Of a stretch of DNA of 64,000 nucleotides, positions 19,571 through 30,133 are shown piece by piece. The stretch is from the NCBI RefSeq assembly GCF_965638725.1, contig NC_134954.1, positions 1 to 64,000 on the forward strand, read 5' to 3'. The position numbers and the translations under genes are program-made. The notes below the pieces were generated by a model. That model worked only from the letters and a program-made list of their open reading frames with translations. It had not been told where the DNA came from and did not search any database. Position 1 is the first letter of the stretch, and every line of letters starts with the position of its first letter. This DNA is from Aptenodytes patagonicus. Taxonomy: Eukaryota; Chordata; Aves; Sphenisciformes; Spheniscidae.

Positions 19571-22320
19571 CTAGAAAAGAAAAGTGGCAGCCTGTTGGAC
19601 AGCGGGGGTGTAGTGAGAAAGCATGAGGCAGGGAACAGGACAGCCAAAGAAAGATAGGGACAAGGAGCCTGACAGAGATGGAGAAAGAAGCAACAGGGAG
19701 AGAGGAAGGGAGGCAGCAGAAAGAGGGAGAAGGAGCAGGACAGAGACCGATAAAGAAGGGTGGGGAGCAGGATGGAGATGCAGAAAAAAACCAGGGATGG
19801 GCAGCATGACAGAGAAGGAGGAAAAAAAAATATGGGCAGGGAGCCAGGACAGTGAACGATGGAGGGAAGGGGCAGGGTGAGGGGAACAACACAAAACAAA
19901 CCACATAGCTACACGCTACAGGGCAGAGAGGGAAGAATTAAGAAACAGGGACAGGGAGCCAGAAAAAAAAGACCTGGAGAGCAAAAAGAACAGCAATGTG
20001 TACAGAAAGAAGAGGGGGGTAATTCTAAAATAGGGTCATTGGGGAGCCAGAGACAGTGAGATGGAAAAAGGACAAAAGTGACAGGCTACAGGGCGGAGAG
20101 GGAGGAATTAACAAATAAGGACACAGAGCTGGCCAGAGAGAGACAGAGAAAGGCAAAAGATCACACGGGCGACAGGGCAGAGAGGGAGGAATTAGAAAAC
20201 CAGGGACAGGAGCCGGACAGAGATAGAGGCAGAAATAAGATGGGGAAAAGAGACAGGCCACAGGGCAGAGAGGGAGGCATTGATCAATAGGGACAGGGGA
20301 CCAGAGAGAGCACGATGGAGAACAGGAAAAAATAGCGGTGGGCTACAGGGAAGAGGGAGGAATTAAAGAACAGGGACAGGGAGCTGGACAGGGAGACATG
20401 GAAAAAGAAAAAAAAAAAAACAACCAGTGATGGGCTACAAGATGGATAGGGAGGAAATAAAAAATAGCAGCAGGGAGCCGGACAGAGAGAGATGGAGAAA
20501 GACCAACAAATAGTGTGGGGCTATTTCTGTATGGGATGGAGGAGGAAAAAAATAGTGATGGGGCAGTGAATAGGACAGAGGAAGAGAGAGAAGAAGAGCA
20601 AGAAGAGCAAGAGATGGAGAATGACAGAAGGATGTAGAGAGAAAGACCAGGACATGTAAAAGGGGGGGCATGGTGGGACACACATCAGAAGGGTAAAAAG
20701 AAAAAAGAGAGGGATACAGAAAACAAGTGAGGGACAGAGCGTGAGAAAATAGGATACAGAAAAAGAGAGGGATGGGGAGCAGGACACTGGGATAGAGAGC
20801 GAGAGCAACAGGGAGAATGACAGGGAGATGAAGCCAGAGGAAAAACAGGGACTGAAAGCAGGACAGAGAAATGGAAAAGGAAAATTAGGGATGGGGAGCA
20901 GGACAGAGGGATGGAGAGACAACAAGGGATGCAAGGATAATGACAGGGAGGGAGGGAGGGAAGGATAGGGAGCAGCACAGAGGTGTGGAGAAAGAAAGAG
21001 AGGGATGGGGAGCGGGGCAGAGAAATGAAGAAAGAAAGTACAGTGATGGGGAGCAGGACAAAGGACTAGAAAGAGAAAAATAAGACAAGGGAGAAGACCG
21101 AGGAGCAGAGAGAGAAAGAAAGGTCAAAATAAAAGGTCAGAGAGGTAGAGAAATCAAGAAAAATAGGGACGAGGAGCCCTGCAGAGAGAGCGAGCAAGAA
21201 AATGTCGGGTCGGTGAGTAGGACAGAGTGGGGCGGGAGATTGGGGGGGAAGGAGAGGAAGAAGAAAGAAGGGTCAAAGACGGTGACAGGGCGCAGGACAC
21301 AGAGAGAAAAAGGACAGGGAACAGGACAAAGGGATTGAGAAATAAAAAAAAGGGTCAGATCTGTACAAAGAGACCAAGAAGGAAAAGAAGAAAAAAAACA
21401 GCAGTGGGCTAGAGGACAGAGACAGAGGAAGAGAAAAAAGGGCCAAGCAGGGCAGAGGAGGAGAGAAAGGAAAAATGGGAGAGCCGGCTGAACAGGGAGG
21501 TATATCAAGAAACAATTGGACAGGCAGCAGGACAGAGAAATAAAGAGAAAAAACAACAACAGGAAGCAGGACAGAGGGACAGTGAGAGGAAACAAGGGGC
21601 AGGGAGCAGGACGGTGTGAGGAAACAAGGGGCAGGGAGCAAGACAGAGGTGGAGAAAGAAGCATTGGGGCAGAAGGACAGAAAGAGGAAAAAAAAGGCAG
21701 AAAGAAGGATGGGGGATGATAGGGGGAAAAGAAGGACAAGGAGCAGGACACAGACTGTAAGAGAAAGACAGGGACAGGGAGCAAGACAAGGTGATATAGA
21801 GAGCGAAAAAAGGGACAGGGAGGCAGGACAAAGTGAAAGACAGGCAGAAATAAGAGACAGGGAGCAGGACAGAGATGGAGTGAGAAAAAAACAGCGACAG
21901 GGAGCAGGACACAGTGACAGAGAACCCAAAAACCAAAGAGGGAAGACGACAGAGAAACAAGGGGAAAGGCAAGGAGGACAGAGAAGCAGAGAGGGAGGCG
22001 GGGGCGGGACAGGGAGCAGGACAGAGAGATGGAGCAAGAAAGGAAAAAAAGGACAGGAGGCAGAACAAAGGGAAAGAGAGACAAGGGCAGGGAGCAGGAC
22101 AAAGAGCTGGAAAAGGAAAAAACAGCGATGGGCTACAGGACAGAGGCAGAGGATGAAATGGAAAAAAAAGGAGGGAGAGGGAGCAGAACAAAAGCGCAGA
22201 GAGAAAAAGAAAAGGGAGCTGCAGAACAGGAGAAAGAGAGGGAGAGAGGAAGAGGGAGCAGGACAGAAGAATAGGGAGAGGCACAAGGAAGCAAAAACCC
22301 CAAACAAACCAAAAAAAAAG
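19570..22320. repeat. GA array II, first copy
   Basis: It starts with GTGGCAGCCTGTTGGACAGC, which is matched at 33,560 by GTGGCAGCCTGTTGGACAGA. The two copies then run parallel through units such as GGGCAGAGAGGGAGGAATTA, GGGACAGGGAGCCGGACAGA and AGATGGGCCACAGGGC with a period near 86 bp. From about 20,550 the block carries units shared with array I. Confidence 0.87.
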
Positions 22321-22363
22321 AGAGGCGGGGCCAGGGGCAGGGCAGGGAGGGCCCGGGACTCAC

Positions 22364-22474
22364 TGCAGCTCTTGCTCTCGGTGCTGCCAGGAGACTTTGC
22401 CAGTTCAGATGTTTCTTTCTCCATCTCTCCTCCCTTCCTCTTCCGTAACTCCGGTCGCTTGGGCTGTCCTCCAC
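22364..22474 (-). other. Candidate exon B (111 nt), frameshifted
   Basis: Both splice borders are intact on the minus strand (CTCTCAG acceptor, GTGAGTCCC donor). It carries one extra C early in the exon (CAGCCCAAGC for CAGCCAAGC), so the shared frame is broken. Confidence 0.38.
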
Positions 22475-22733
22475 CTGAGAGAATACGTGGGTGTCTTACA
22501 GCTCTTTACGATACAAGGCTTCCTAGACGTAGCCTCGCTCGCTCGTGCACTACACGGCCGTACCACGCTGCTGGTGACACATACAGACCCTGCAGCGTGT
22601 GTTGGTGATCGGATCTGCTGAGGACTGCACTAAGAGGGATCCTTCCTCACCCAGAGAGGCAGGCTTTCTCTTGCCTGCAGCGGGAGGCGGCTGCCGGCTG
22701 GATCCTTTTTATTTTATTCTTCAGCTGCTTTAC

Positions 22734-22770
22734 CTTTCTCTGGCCTCTCCGGCTTCAGCCGCGGCAGCTC
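22734..22770 (-). other. Candidate exon A (37 nt)
   Basis: Minus-strand piece between GTGGACGG and GTAAAGCAG, encoding E-L-P-R-L-K-P-E-R-P-E-K plus one base. The acceptor AG is changed to GG here (CCGTCCACAG on the + strand), so this copy may not be spliced at that position. Confidence 0.25.
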
Positions 22771-23555
22771 CCGTCCACAGCCAGGAAGTGCTCCACTTGT
22801 CCCTTTCCGCCCATGCCGCTAGGAGAATGAGGCCAAAGGCAACACACACAAACCTGAGCCAGCTGCAGTCAACAGCGTCCCCAGAGAGGAACCGACAACT
22901 GAGCCCTCGGTGCTGCCTCTGGGAGAGGCAGAGAACAAGCAACTGTTATCCACAGTGCTGACGGTAGCTCTCGTCAGGCAGGAACCCCTCCTTCTGCAGG
23001 AGCTGCTGGAGACAGGGTTTGGGGGCAGCCTGTGGCTATAGGACAGGCTTCAGGGGAGGTGCTGGAGCCGGGGAGGGGAGCTGCGTAGGGTGAGCTGGGC
23101 TGGAAGAGTTTTGTTGAGTTGGGGAGGCACCCACTGCCTTTTCCAGGGGGTGGGAAGGCCTCCAAGTACCCAGAGGGGTGGGGGCAGCCATCTCCTGCCC
23201 CTCTTCCCGCTTCCTCTCCACCAGCTCTCAGAAAATCCCTGGGAGCTGCCCTGATGGGGCCTGGCTCCAACTGACCATGAACCTCTCAGCTGGAAACATC
23301 CTTGCAGCTCGTCAGCATTCTCAGACAGGCATGGCCCAGCAGCACCACCTCCTGGGGCTGCAGCCCTTTTACACAGAGGGGCCATCGCCATCAGCCTCCC
23401 TGGCCCCACCTGGGGCTCCTCCAGCCCCAGCCCACAGGTGCAGCCACGGCCCCTGACACCCACTGCATAACCTGCTCCCCTGGACTCTCTGGCAGCCACT
23501 CACCAAGTACAAAGGACTACAAATACGGCCACGAGTGCAAAGACGACAGCAAGTG

Positions 23556-23561
23556 TTTATT
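23556..23561 (-). terminator. Minus-strand AATAAA signal, short module 2
   Basis: GTTTATTCGTTAATGTGTAT on the + strand, conserved with the other four. The stop codon of the candidate terminal exon is altered here (CTGCCGAG for CTGCTGAG). Confidence 0.45.
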
Positions 23562-23659
23562 CGTTAATGTGTATAAGTCCCAGGAGTGAGTCTACTCCAG
23601 GGCTCGGTGCCTGTACACTCACCCTTCCCCTGGGACAACTCGGCAGTCGTTACTGGAGC

Positions 23660-26600
23660 GGCAGATACAGAGAACGAGAGTACAGCGATGGGGAGCAGGA
23701 CAGAGGAACAGAAAGAGAAAGACAAAATGAGGGAGAAGGACTGAAGAGCAGAGAAAGAAAGGTACAGGGAAAAGGACAGCGAGATGGAGAAATCAATTTA
23801 AGAAAAGGAAAAAAAGAGATGAGGAGCCCTGCAGCGACATGGTGGAAGAAAAACAGGGTCAGGGAGCAGGACAGAGGGAAAGAGAGAGAAAACGATGAGC
23901 GAGGAGCAGAACAGACGGATCAAGGGAGAAATTGAACGAGAGGAATAAGGAAGGAGGGAGGGAGAGAAAGAGGCAGGAGACAAGCCACAGAGGGATTGAT
24001 GGGGGGTGCGGGGGAAGAGAGAGACAGATCAGGACAAAGAGATGGAGAAAGAAAAACCAGTGCTGGGCTGCAGGATGAGAAAAAAAGCCAGGGAGCAGGA
24101 CAGAGGGGAATAATGGGACAGCGAGCCGGGCAGGGGGATATAGCGAGAAATGATGGGACAGGCAGTGGTATGGAGGTACACGGACAAAAAGTTAGGGGGA
24201 GGATGGAGGACAGAGAGAATAAGGGAAAAGGGACAGGGAGCGGGGCAGAGATGGAGAAAGAAACATTCGAGACAGAGAAAGAGGGACAGGTAAGAGAACA
24301 GATAATTGGAGAAAGAAAGGAAAGGGAACAGCACAGAGGGTCACAGAGGAAAAGAGAGGGATGGCAGAAAGAGAAAAAGAAGACAAGGGAGAAGGACTGA
24401 GGAGCAGAGAGGAAAAGGTACAGGGAAAAGGACAGGGATGGAGAAAACAAAGAAAGACTGGAGGCAGAGCAAAGGGAAAGATTGACAAGGACAGGGAGCA
24501 GGACAAAGGGATGGAGGAGGAAAAAAAAAATAGTGATGGGCAGCAAATAGGACGGAGGAAGAGAGAGAAAAAGAGCAGGAAGAGCAAGAGAGGGAGAATG
24601 ACAGACGGATGTAGGGAGAAAGACCAGGACACGTAAAAGGGGGGTGGGAGGACAAACATCAGAAGGGTAGAAAGAAAGAGAGAGGGATGGGGAGCAAGAC
24701 AGTGTGAGAGGGAGGGAGGCAGGCAGTGGGATGCAAGGATACAGAAAAACAGAGGTACAGGGAAGAGGAAAGAATGACAGAGAGAGAAAGGGGAGGATGG
24801 GGAGCAGGAGAGAGAGACAGAGAACGAAAAATGCAATGGGCAGAAGAACAGAAATACAGAGAATTAAAAAATACTTCTAGGGAGCAGGACAGAGGGATAG
24901 AGCAAGAGGAAAAAAATCAACAGGGAGAAGGACGGGTAACACACAGCAGGACACACACAGGGAGTGAGAGGGAGGGGACACAGAGCAGGACAGAGGGATG
25001 AAGAGAGGGGGGAAAAAAAGGGACAGGAAGAAAAGCAGAGTAACCAAGAGGGGAAAAAGAACCAGAAAAGGAACTGGACAGAGAGATGGAGGAAGAAATA
25101 ACAGGGACAAGGACAGGGACAGAGAGATAGAGAGGCAAAGAGAGGGACGGGGACCAGGCCAGTGGGATATAAACAGGGAGGGACAGGGAGCGCGGGACAC
25201 AAGATTGCCGAGAGAGAGGTACAGGGAAGTGGAAAGAATGACAGAGGGAAAAAGAGAGGGGCGGGGAGCAGGCGAGAGAGCTGGAGAAAGAAAAAGTACT
25301 GCTGGGGAGCAGGACAGAAGCATAGAGCCGAAAGAGATGAATGGGAAGCAGGGCAGTGGGATGCAGACAGCAAAAACAATGATAGGTAACAGGACAGAGG
25401 GATTGACAGAGAAGGGACAGGGAGCAGGACAGAGGAATGGGTCGAAAAAATACTGATGAGCAACAGGACAAAGGGATGCAGGTGAAAACAAGGAGGGAAA
25501 CGGAAGGATGGAGAGAGAGAGAAAGACGGGGATAGAGCATGGGACGTGGAGAGACAAAAAGCAGGACAAGGAACAGAAGAGAGGGACTGGGGCGGGGGGG
25601 AAGCGCAGAACCAGATGCATATTAAGACAAAGAGGAGGAGAACGGAAAAAACCAATGACAGGCTGCTGGACAGAGACGGAGGAAGAAAAGGTAGGGCCAG
25701 AGTAGGGAAGAGAGAAAGGAAAAAAGGGACAGCTGGCTGGACAGGGGGATATAACTAGAAACAATGAGACAGGCAGTGGGACAGAGGGATAAAGGCAGAA
25801 TAACCAGGGAGAGGAAGGGGGACAGATGGACAGCGAGACCAAAAAAGAGGCAGGGAGCAGGACCAAGAGATGGAGGAAGAAGCATTAGGGACAGAGTGGC
25901 GGAGAGAGGGAAATACAGGTTGGAGGAAGGACAGAGAGAGAAAGAGGTGACAGAACACGTACAGAGAGCGGGAGAAAGAAAAACCAGTGACAAGCATCAG
26001 GCCAGAGGCAGGGGGAAGGAAGGACAGGAGGAAGGAGAGAGTGATACAGAAAACAAGCGAGGGACATGGAGCAAGAAAATGGGATCCAAAGAAAAAGAGA
26101 GGGATGGGGAACAGGACACTGGGATAGAGAGCGAGAGCAACAGGGAGAATGACAGGGAGACAGAGCCAGAGGAAAAACGGGGACTGAAAGTAGGACAGAG
26201 AAATGGAAAAGGAAAATTAGGGATGGGGAGCAGGACAGAGGGGTAGAGAGACAATGAGAGATGCAAGGATAACGGGAGAGAGGGAGGGAGGGAGAGGGAA
26301 GGAGGAACAGGGAGCAGCACAGAGGTATGGAGAAAGAAAGAGAGGGATGGAGAGTGGGGCAGAGACATGGAGAAAGAATACAGTGATGGGGAGCAGGACA
26401 GAGGACTAGAAAGAGAAAAATAAAGACAGGGGAAAAGACTGAGGAGCAGAGAGAGAAAGAAAGGTCAATAAAAATGTCAGAGAGGTAGGGAAATAAAGAA
26501 AAATAGGGATGAGGAGTCCTGCAGAGAGATGAGGCAAGAAAATGTAGCGTCACTGAGCAGGACAGAGGGACAGAAAGATGGGGGGAAAGGAGAGGAAGAA

Positions 26601-28545
26601 GAAAAGAGGGACAAAGATGGTGACAGGGTGCAGGACACAGAGAGAGAAAAAGGACAGGGAACAGGACAAAGGGATTGAGAAAGAAAGAAAAGGTCAGATC
26701 TGTACAAAGAGACCAAGAAGGAAAAAAGAAACAGCAATGGGCCAGAGGACAGAGACAGAGGAAGAGAAAAAAGGGCCAGGGAGCAGGACAGAGAAGGAGA
26801 GAAAGGAAAAAAGGGAGAGATGGCTGGATGGGGAGGTATAGCAAGAAACGACTGGACAGGCAGCGGGACAGAGAAATAAAGACAGAAAAAATGGGGACAG
26901 GAAGCAGGACAGAGGGACAGTGAGAGGAAACAAGGGGCAGGGAGCAGGACAGAGTTGGAGGAAGAAGCATTGGGGCAGAAGGATAGAAAGAGAAAAAAGA
27001 AAGACAGGAAGAAGGATGGGGGATGATAGAGAGGGGGAAAAAGAAGGACAAGGAACAGGACACATTGTCAGAGAGAGACAAGGGAGCAAGACAACATGAT
27101 ACAGAGAAAGAAAAAAGGGACAGGGAGGCAGGACAAAGTGAAAACCAGGCAAAAATAAGAGACAGGGAGCAGGACAGAGATGGAGGGGAAAAAGCCTAGA
27201 ATGGGCAGGAGAGATAGATGGAGAAGGAAAAAACCAGCATTGGGCTGCAGGACAAAGATGGGAGTGAGAAAAAACAGTGACAGGGAGCAGGACAGAGTGA
27301 CAGAGAACAAAAAACCCAAAGAGGGCAGAGAAATGGGGGGAAGGGAAGGAGAAGGATGGAGGAAACAAGAGGGGGGGGGGGGATAGGGAACAGGACAGAG
27401 AGATGGAGCAAGAAAGGAAAAAAGGACGGGAGGCAGAAAGAAGGGAAAGAGAGACAAGGACAGGGAGCAGGACAAAGGGATGGAAGAGGAAAGAAATAGT
27501 GATGGGCTCCAGGACAGAGATGGAGGAATTAAAAAATAGACACGGGGAGCAGGACAGAATGACAGAAACAGAAAAAAGGGATGGAGAGCAGGACAGCATT
27601 GGAGGAAAAAACCCAACTGTGATGGGCAGTGGGAGAGAGAGAGAGATGGGGAAAGAAAAAATACTGAGGAAGAGAGAAAGAAAAGAAGGGACAGTCAGCT
27701 GGACAGGGGGATGCAGTTAGAAAGGATGGGAGAGGGAATGGGACAGAGAGAGAAAGATAGAAAAGATAGCGAGAGGAAGCAGGGCAGAGGGACAGCAAGA
27801 GGAAAAAAAAGGGAGAGGGATCTGGACAGAGATGGGGAAAAAAGCAGCAGGGACAGAGGAAAAGAGACAAAGAGTGACAGAGAGCAGGGCAGAGAAATTA
27901 AAATCAGGGCAGCAGCAGGATGAAGATGGAGAAAAAAACCTGGGATGGTCAACAGGACAGAGAGGAATACGAGTACGGGCAGGGAGCAGGACAAAGGGAT
28001 ATAGTGAGAAACAATGGAACAGGAAGCAAGACAGAGTGACAGACAAGAGTAATGATGAGAGAGAGAGAAAGACAGAGACCGTGAGAAGCACAGGGGGTTG
28101 GAGAAAGAAAGAGAGGTATTAGGAGCCCTGCAGAGAAATGGAGAATGAAAAAAAAAAAGGGGCAGGGAGCAGCACAAAGGGTCAGAGAGAGTAAGAGATG
28201 AACAGGAAGAAGGACGGGGACAGTGAGATACAGAATGAAAAAAAACAGTGACAGTGAGCAAGACAGAGGGTTAGAGAGAGAAAGAGAAGGAAGGAAGGAA
28301 GGGGAGAGATAGGAAGGCACATACAGGTGCAGAGAGGAAAAGAACGCCAGGAAACAGGCCAGAGAAATTGTGGGGAAAAAGAGACGAATGCAGATCAGGG
28401 CAAAGAGATGGAAAAGGAAAAAACAGCAATGGGTGCAGGACAGAGACAGATGAAAAAAAAAGAGAGAAAGGGAGCAGGACAGAAGAATAGAGAGAAAAGG
28501 AGAGGTACAGGGAAGTTAAAAAAAAAAAAGTCACAGCAGCGTGCG
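23660..28545. repeat. GA array I, second and longest copy
   Basis: It runs collinear with 12,480-15,650 in its first part (for example CAGTGCTGGGCTGCAGGATG, and the GAGTAGGAC/GACAGGTAA segments). It continues with units also found in 20,550-22,320 and 38,250-39,900, down to a final CAGCGTGCGAAAGAGAGG before the next module. The Ser/Leu/Pro-rich minus frames are artefacts of CT-rich sequence. Confidence 0.88.
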
Positions 28546-28627
28546 AAAGAGAGGGGGCCAGGAGAGAGGCAGGGAGGGCCTGGGATGCACAAGAGGAGCG
28601 ACAGGGCCCCGAGGGCCTGGAACTCAC

Positions 28628-28736
28628 CGCAGCTCTCGCTCTCTGCACTGCAGGAGCCTTTGCCAGTTCAGACGCTTCTTTTCCCTTCTCTCCTCCCTTC
28701 CACTTCTGTAACTACAGTCGCTTGGCTGTCCTCCAC
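28628..28736 (-). other. Candidate exon B (109 nt)
   Basis: Splice borders are intact on the minus strand (CTCTTAG and GTGAGTTCC). The frame is open throughout but its last third differs from the other copies because of small indels: it ends ...LNWQRLLQCRERELR, and the donor falls in another phase. Confidence 0.35.
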
Positions 28737-28988
28737 CTAAGAGAATACATGGGTGTCTTATAGCTCTTACAAGATGAGGCTTCCTAAACACTTAGCCTCG
28801 TTTGCTCGCGCACTACACAGCCGTACCGCGCTTTGGGTTACGCATACAGACCCTGTGGTGCATGTTGGCGCCATGACCTGCTGCGGACTACAAAGAAGGA
28901 TCCTTCCTCACCCAGAGAGGCAGACTCTCTCTTGCCTGCAGTGGGAAGCAGTTGCCAGCCGGATGGCCTTCGATTTCTTCTTCTTTAC

Positions 28989-29025
28989 CTTTCTCTGGCC
29001 TCTCCAGCTTCAGCCGCGGCAGCTC
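28989..29025 (-). other. Candidate exon A (37 nt)
   Basis: Minus-strand piece between GTGGACAG and GTAAAGAAG, encoding ELPRLKLERPEK plus one base. Confidence 0.35.
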
Positions 29026-29714
29026 CTGTCCACAGCCAGTAAGCGCTCCGCCTGTCCCTTTTCACCCCCACACTGCGAGGACAGTGAGGCCAGGCAGAGA
29101 CAACCCACGCAAGCCTGAGGCAGGTGCAGTCAATGGCATCCCCACGGGAGGAATGGAAAACTGCATCCTCAGCGCAGCCTCTGTGAGAGGGAAAGAAGAA
29201 GCAGCAACCATTATTACTGTAAATCGCCTCTGGCCAGACCCCCTGCTTCTGCAGGGGCTTCTGGAGATGCTGTTCTTTCCCCGCGCTGCTGCTAACAGCA
29301 CCCATGCTAAGGGAGAATCAAGCACATTCGAGGGCCAGCTTGCAGCCTTCACTACAGGGCTTGGGGGAGGTCTGGGGCTACGGGACAGGCTTCAGGGGAA
29401 GTGCTGGAGCTGGGGGCAGCTTCACAGGGCAAACGGAGCCGGGGGAGGCTCAGGGGGAGCTCTGGTGAGTTGGGGAGGTGCCCAGCATCTACATCTGGGG
29501 GAGTGTCCGCCTCCTTCCCGTCTTCCCTTCTATCAGCTCTCGGTTAAGTCCCTGGGGCTGCCCGGACCCGGCTCACCTGCAGCGGACCGAGAGCCTACCG
29601 CAGCGAGCGGCTTGAAGCTACCCGTCCCGCCACCGCCGGGCGGTCAGCGGGCAGGAGACACCCCCGCACCCGCCGAAGGGGCTCGCTCGCCTCACCGGCG
29701 GCCCCGGCCCTTAC

Positions 29715-29754
29715 CCGCCGCCGGCGGCAGGAACCGCGTCCAGCGCGCCGCCAT
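29715..29754 (-). other. Candidate first coding exon, longer form
   Basis: On the minus strand GCGCATGCGC and CCCGGGAGCAGC precede ATG GCG GCG CGC TGG ACG CGG, and the frame then runs F-L-P-P-A-A to a good donor, GTAAGGGC. A second donor-like GTGAGGCG follows 23 nt later. This copy has about 25 bp more coding sequence before the first donor than the copies at 16,754 and 42,303. Confidence 0.4.
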
Positions 29755-29819
29755 GCTGCTCCCGGGCAACGCGCATGCGCCAGTCAGCGACGGCGCGCCG
29801 GAGGGGTCAGAGCCGGCGC

Positions 29820-30130
29820 GCGAGCGCCGGGCTGCAGTACCACGCATCGGCCAAGAGGCGGCAGGGGGGAAGGCAGCGGCGGCGCTGCTGCGCAGTACTG
29901 CGCTTCGGCCAGCAGGCGGCAGCAGCAGCGAGCACCCGCCGGGCGGCGCGTGCCCACGGGCGGCACCGGTGCTGCAGTCCCGCGCTTTGCGCGCCGAGCG
30001 CCCGCCGACACCGCGCACGTGGGGCAGCAGCGGCGTTTCCTTAACGCCGCAGCAACGAACGCGGCGGCATCGCCTCGCAGGCACCGCAGCATCGCATCGC
30101 CGTTACCGGCGGACTGCAGCAGTGAGCACG
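29820..30130. promoter_or_regulatory. CpG-rich promoter-like region with irregular array units
   Basis: Contains CTGCAGTACC at 29,832 followed by GGCCAAGAGGCGGCAG, then GGCCAGCAGGCGGCAG at about 29,907 and CTGCAGTCCC at about 29,971. These are irregularly spaced CTCF-like units between the ATG exon and the regular array. The same order is seen at 16,830-17,130 and 42,380-42,640. Confidence 0.6.
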
Positions 30131-30133
30131 GCA

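Larger units (their letters stand above)
22320..23660 (-). repeat. Short GC-rich module 2 of the higher-order repeat
   Basis: Same structure as short module 1: exon-like left part (22,364-22,474 and 22,734-22,770), direct junction near 23,240 with no CpG promoter or tandem-site array, and a right part ending at the AATAAA (23,556). Confidence 0.8.
19360..29754 (-). other. Candidate minus-strand transcription unit 2
   Basis: Candidate path: ATG exon at 29,754, exons A and B (29,025-28,628), through GA array I, optionally past the AATAAA at 23,556 and the second exon A/B pair (22,770-22,364), through GA array II to the intact terminal exon and AATAAA at 19,381. That end lies just before the next promoter-like region. 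A shorter form would end at 23,556. Everything on this path except the motifs is inference. Confidence 0.28.
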
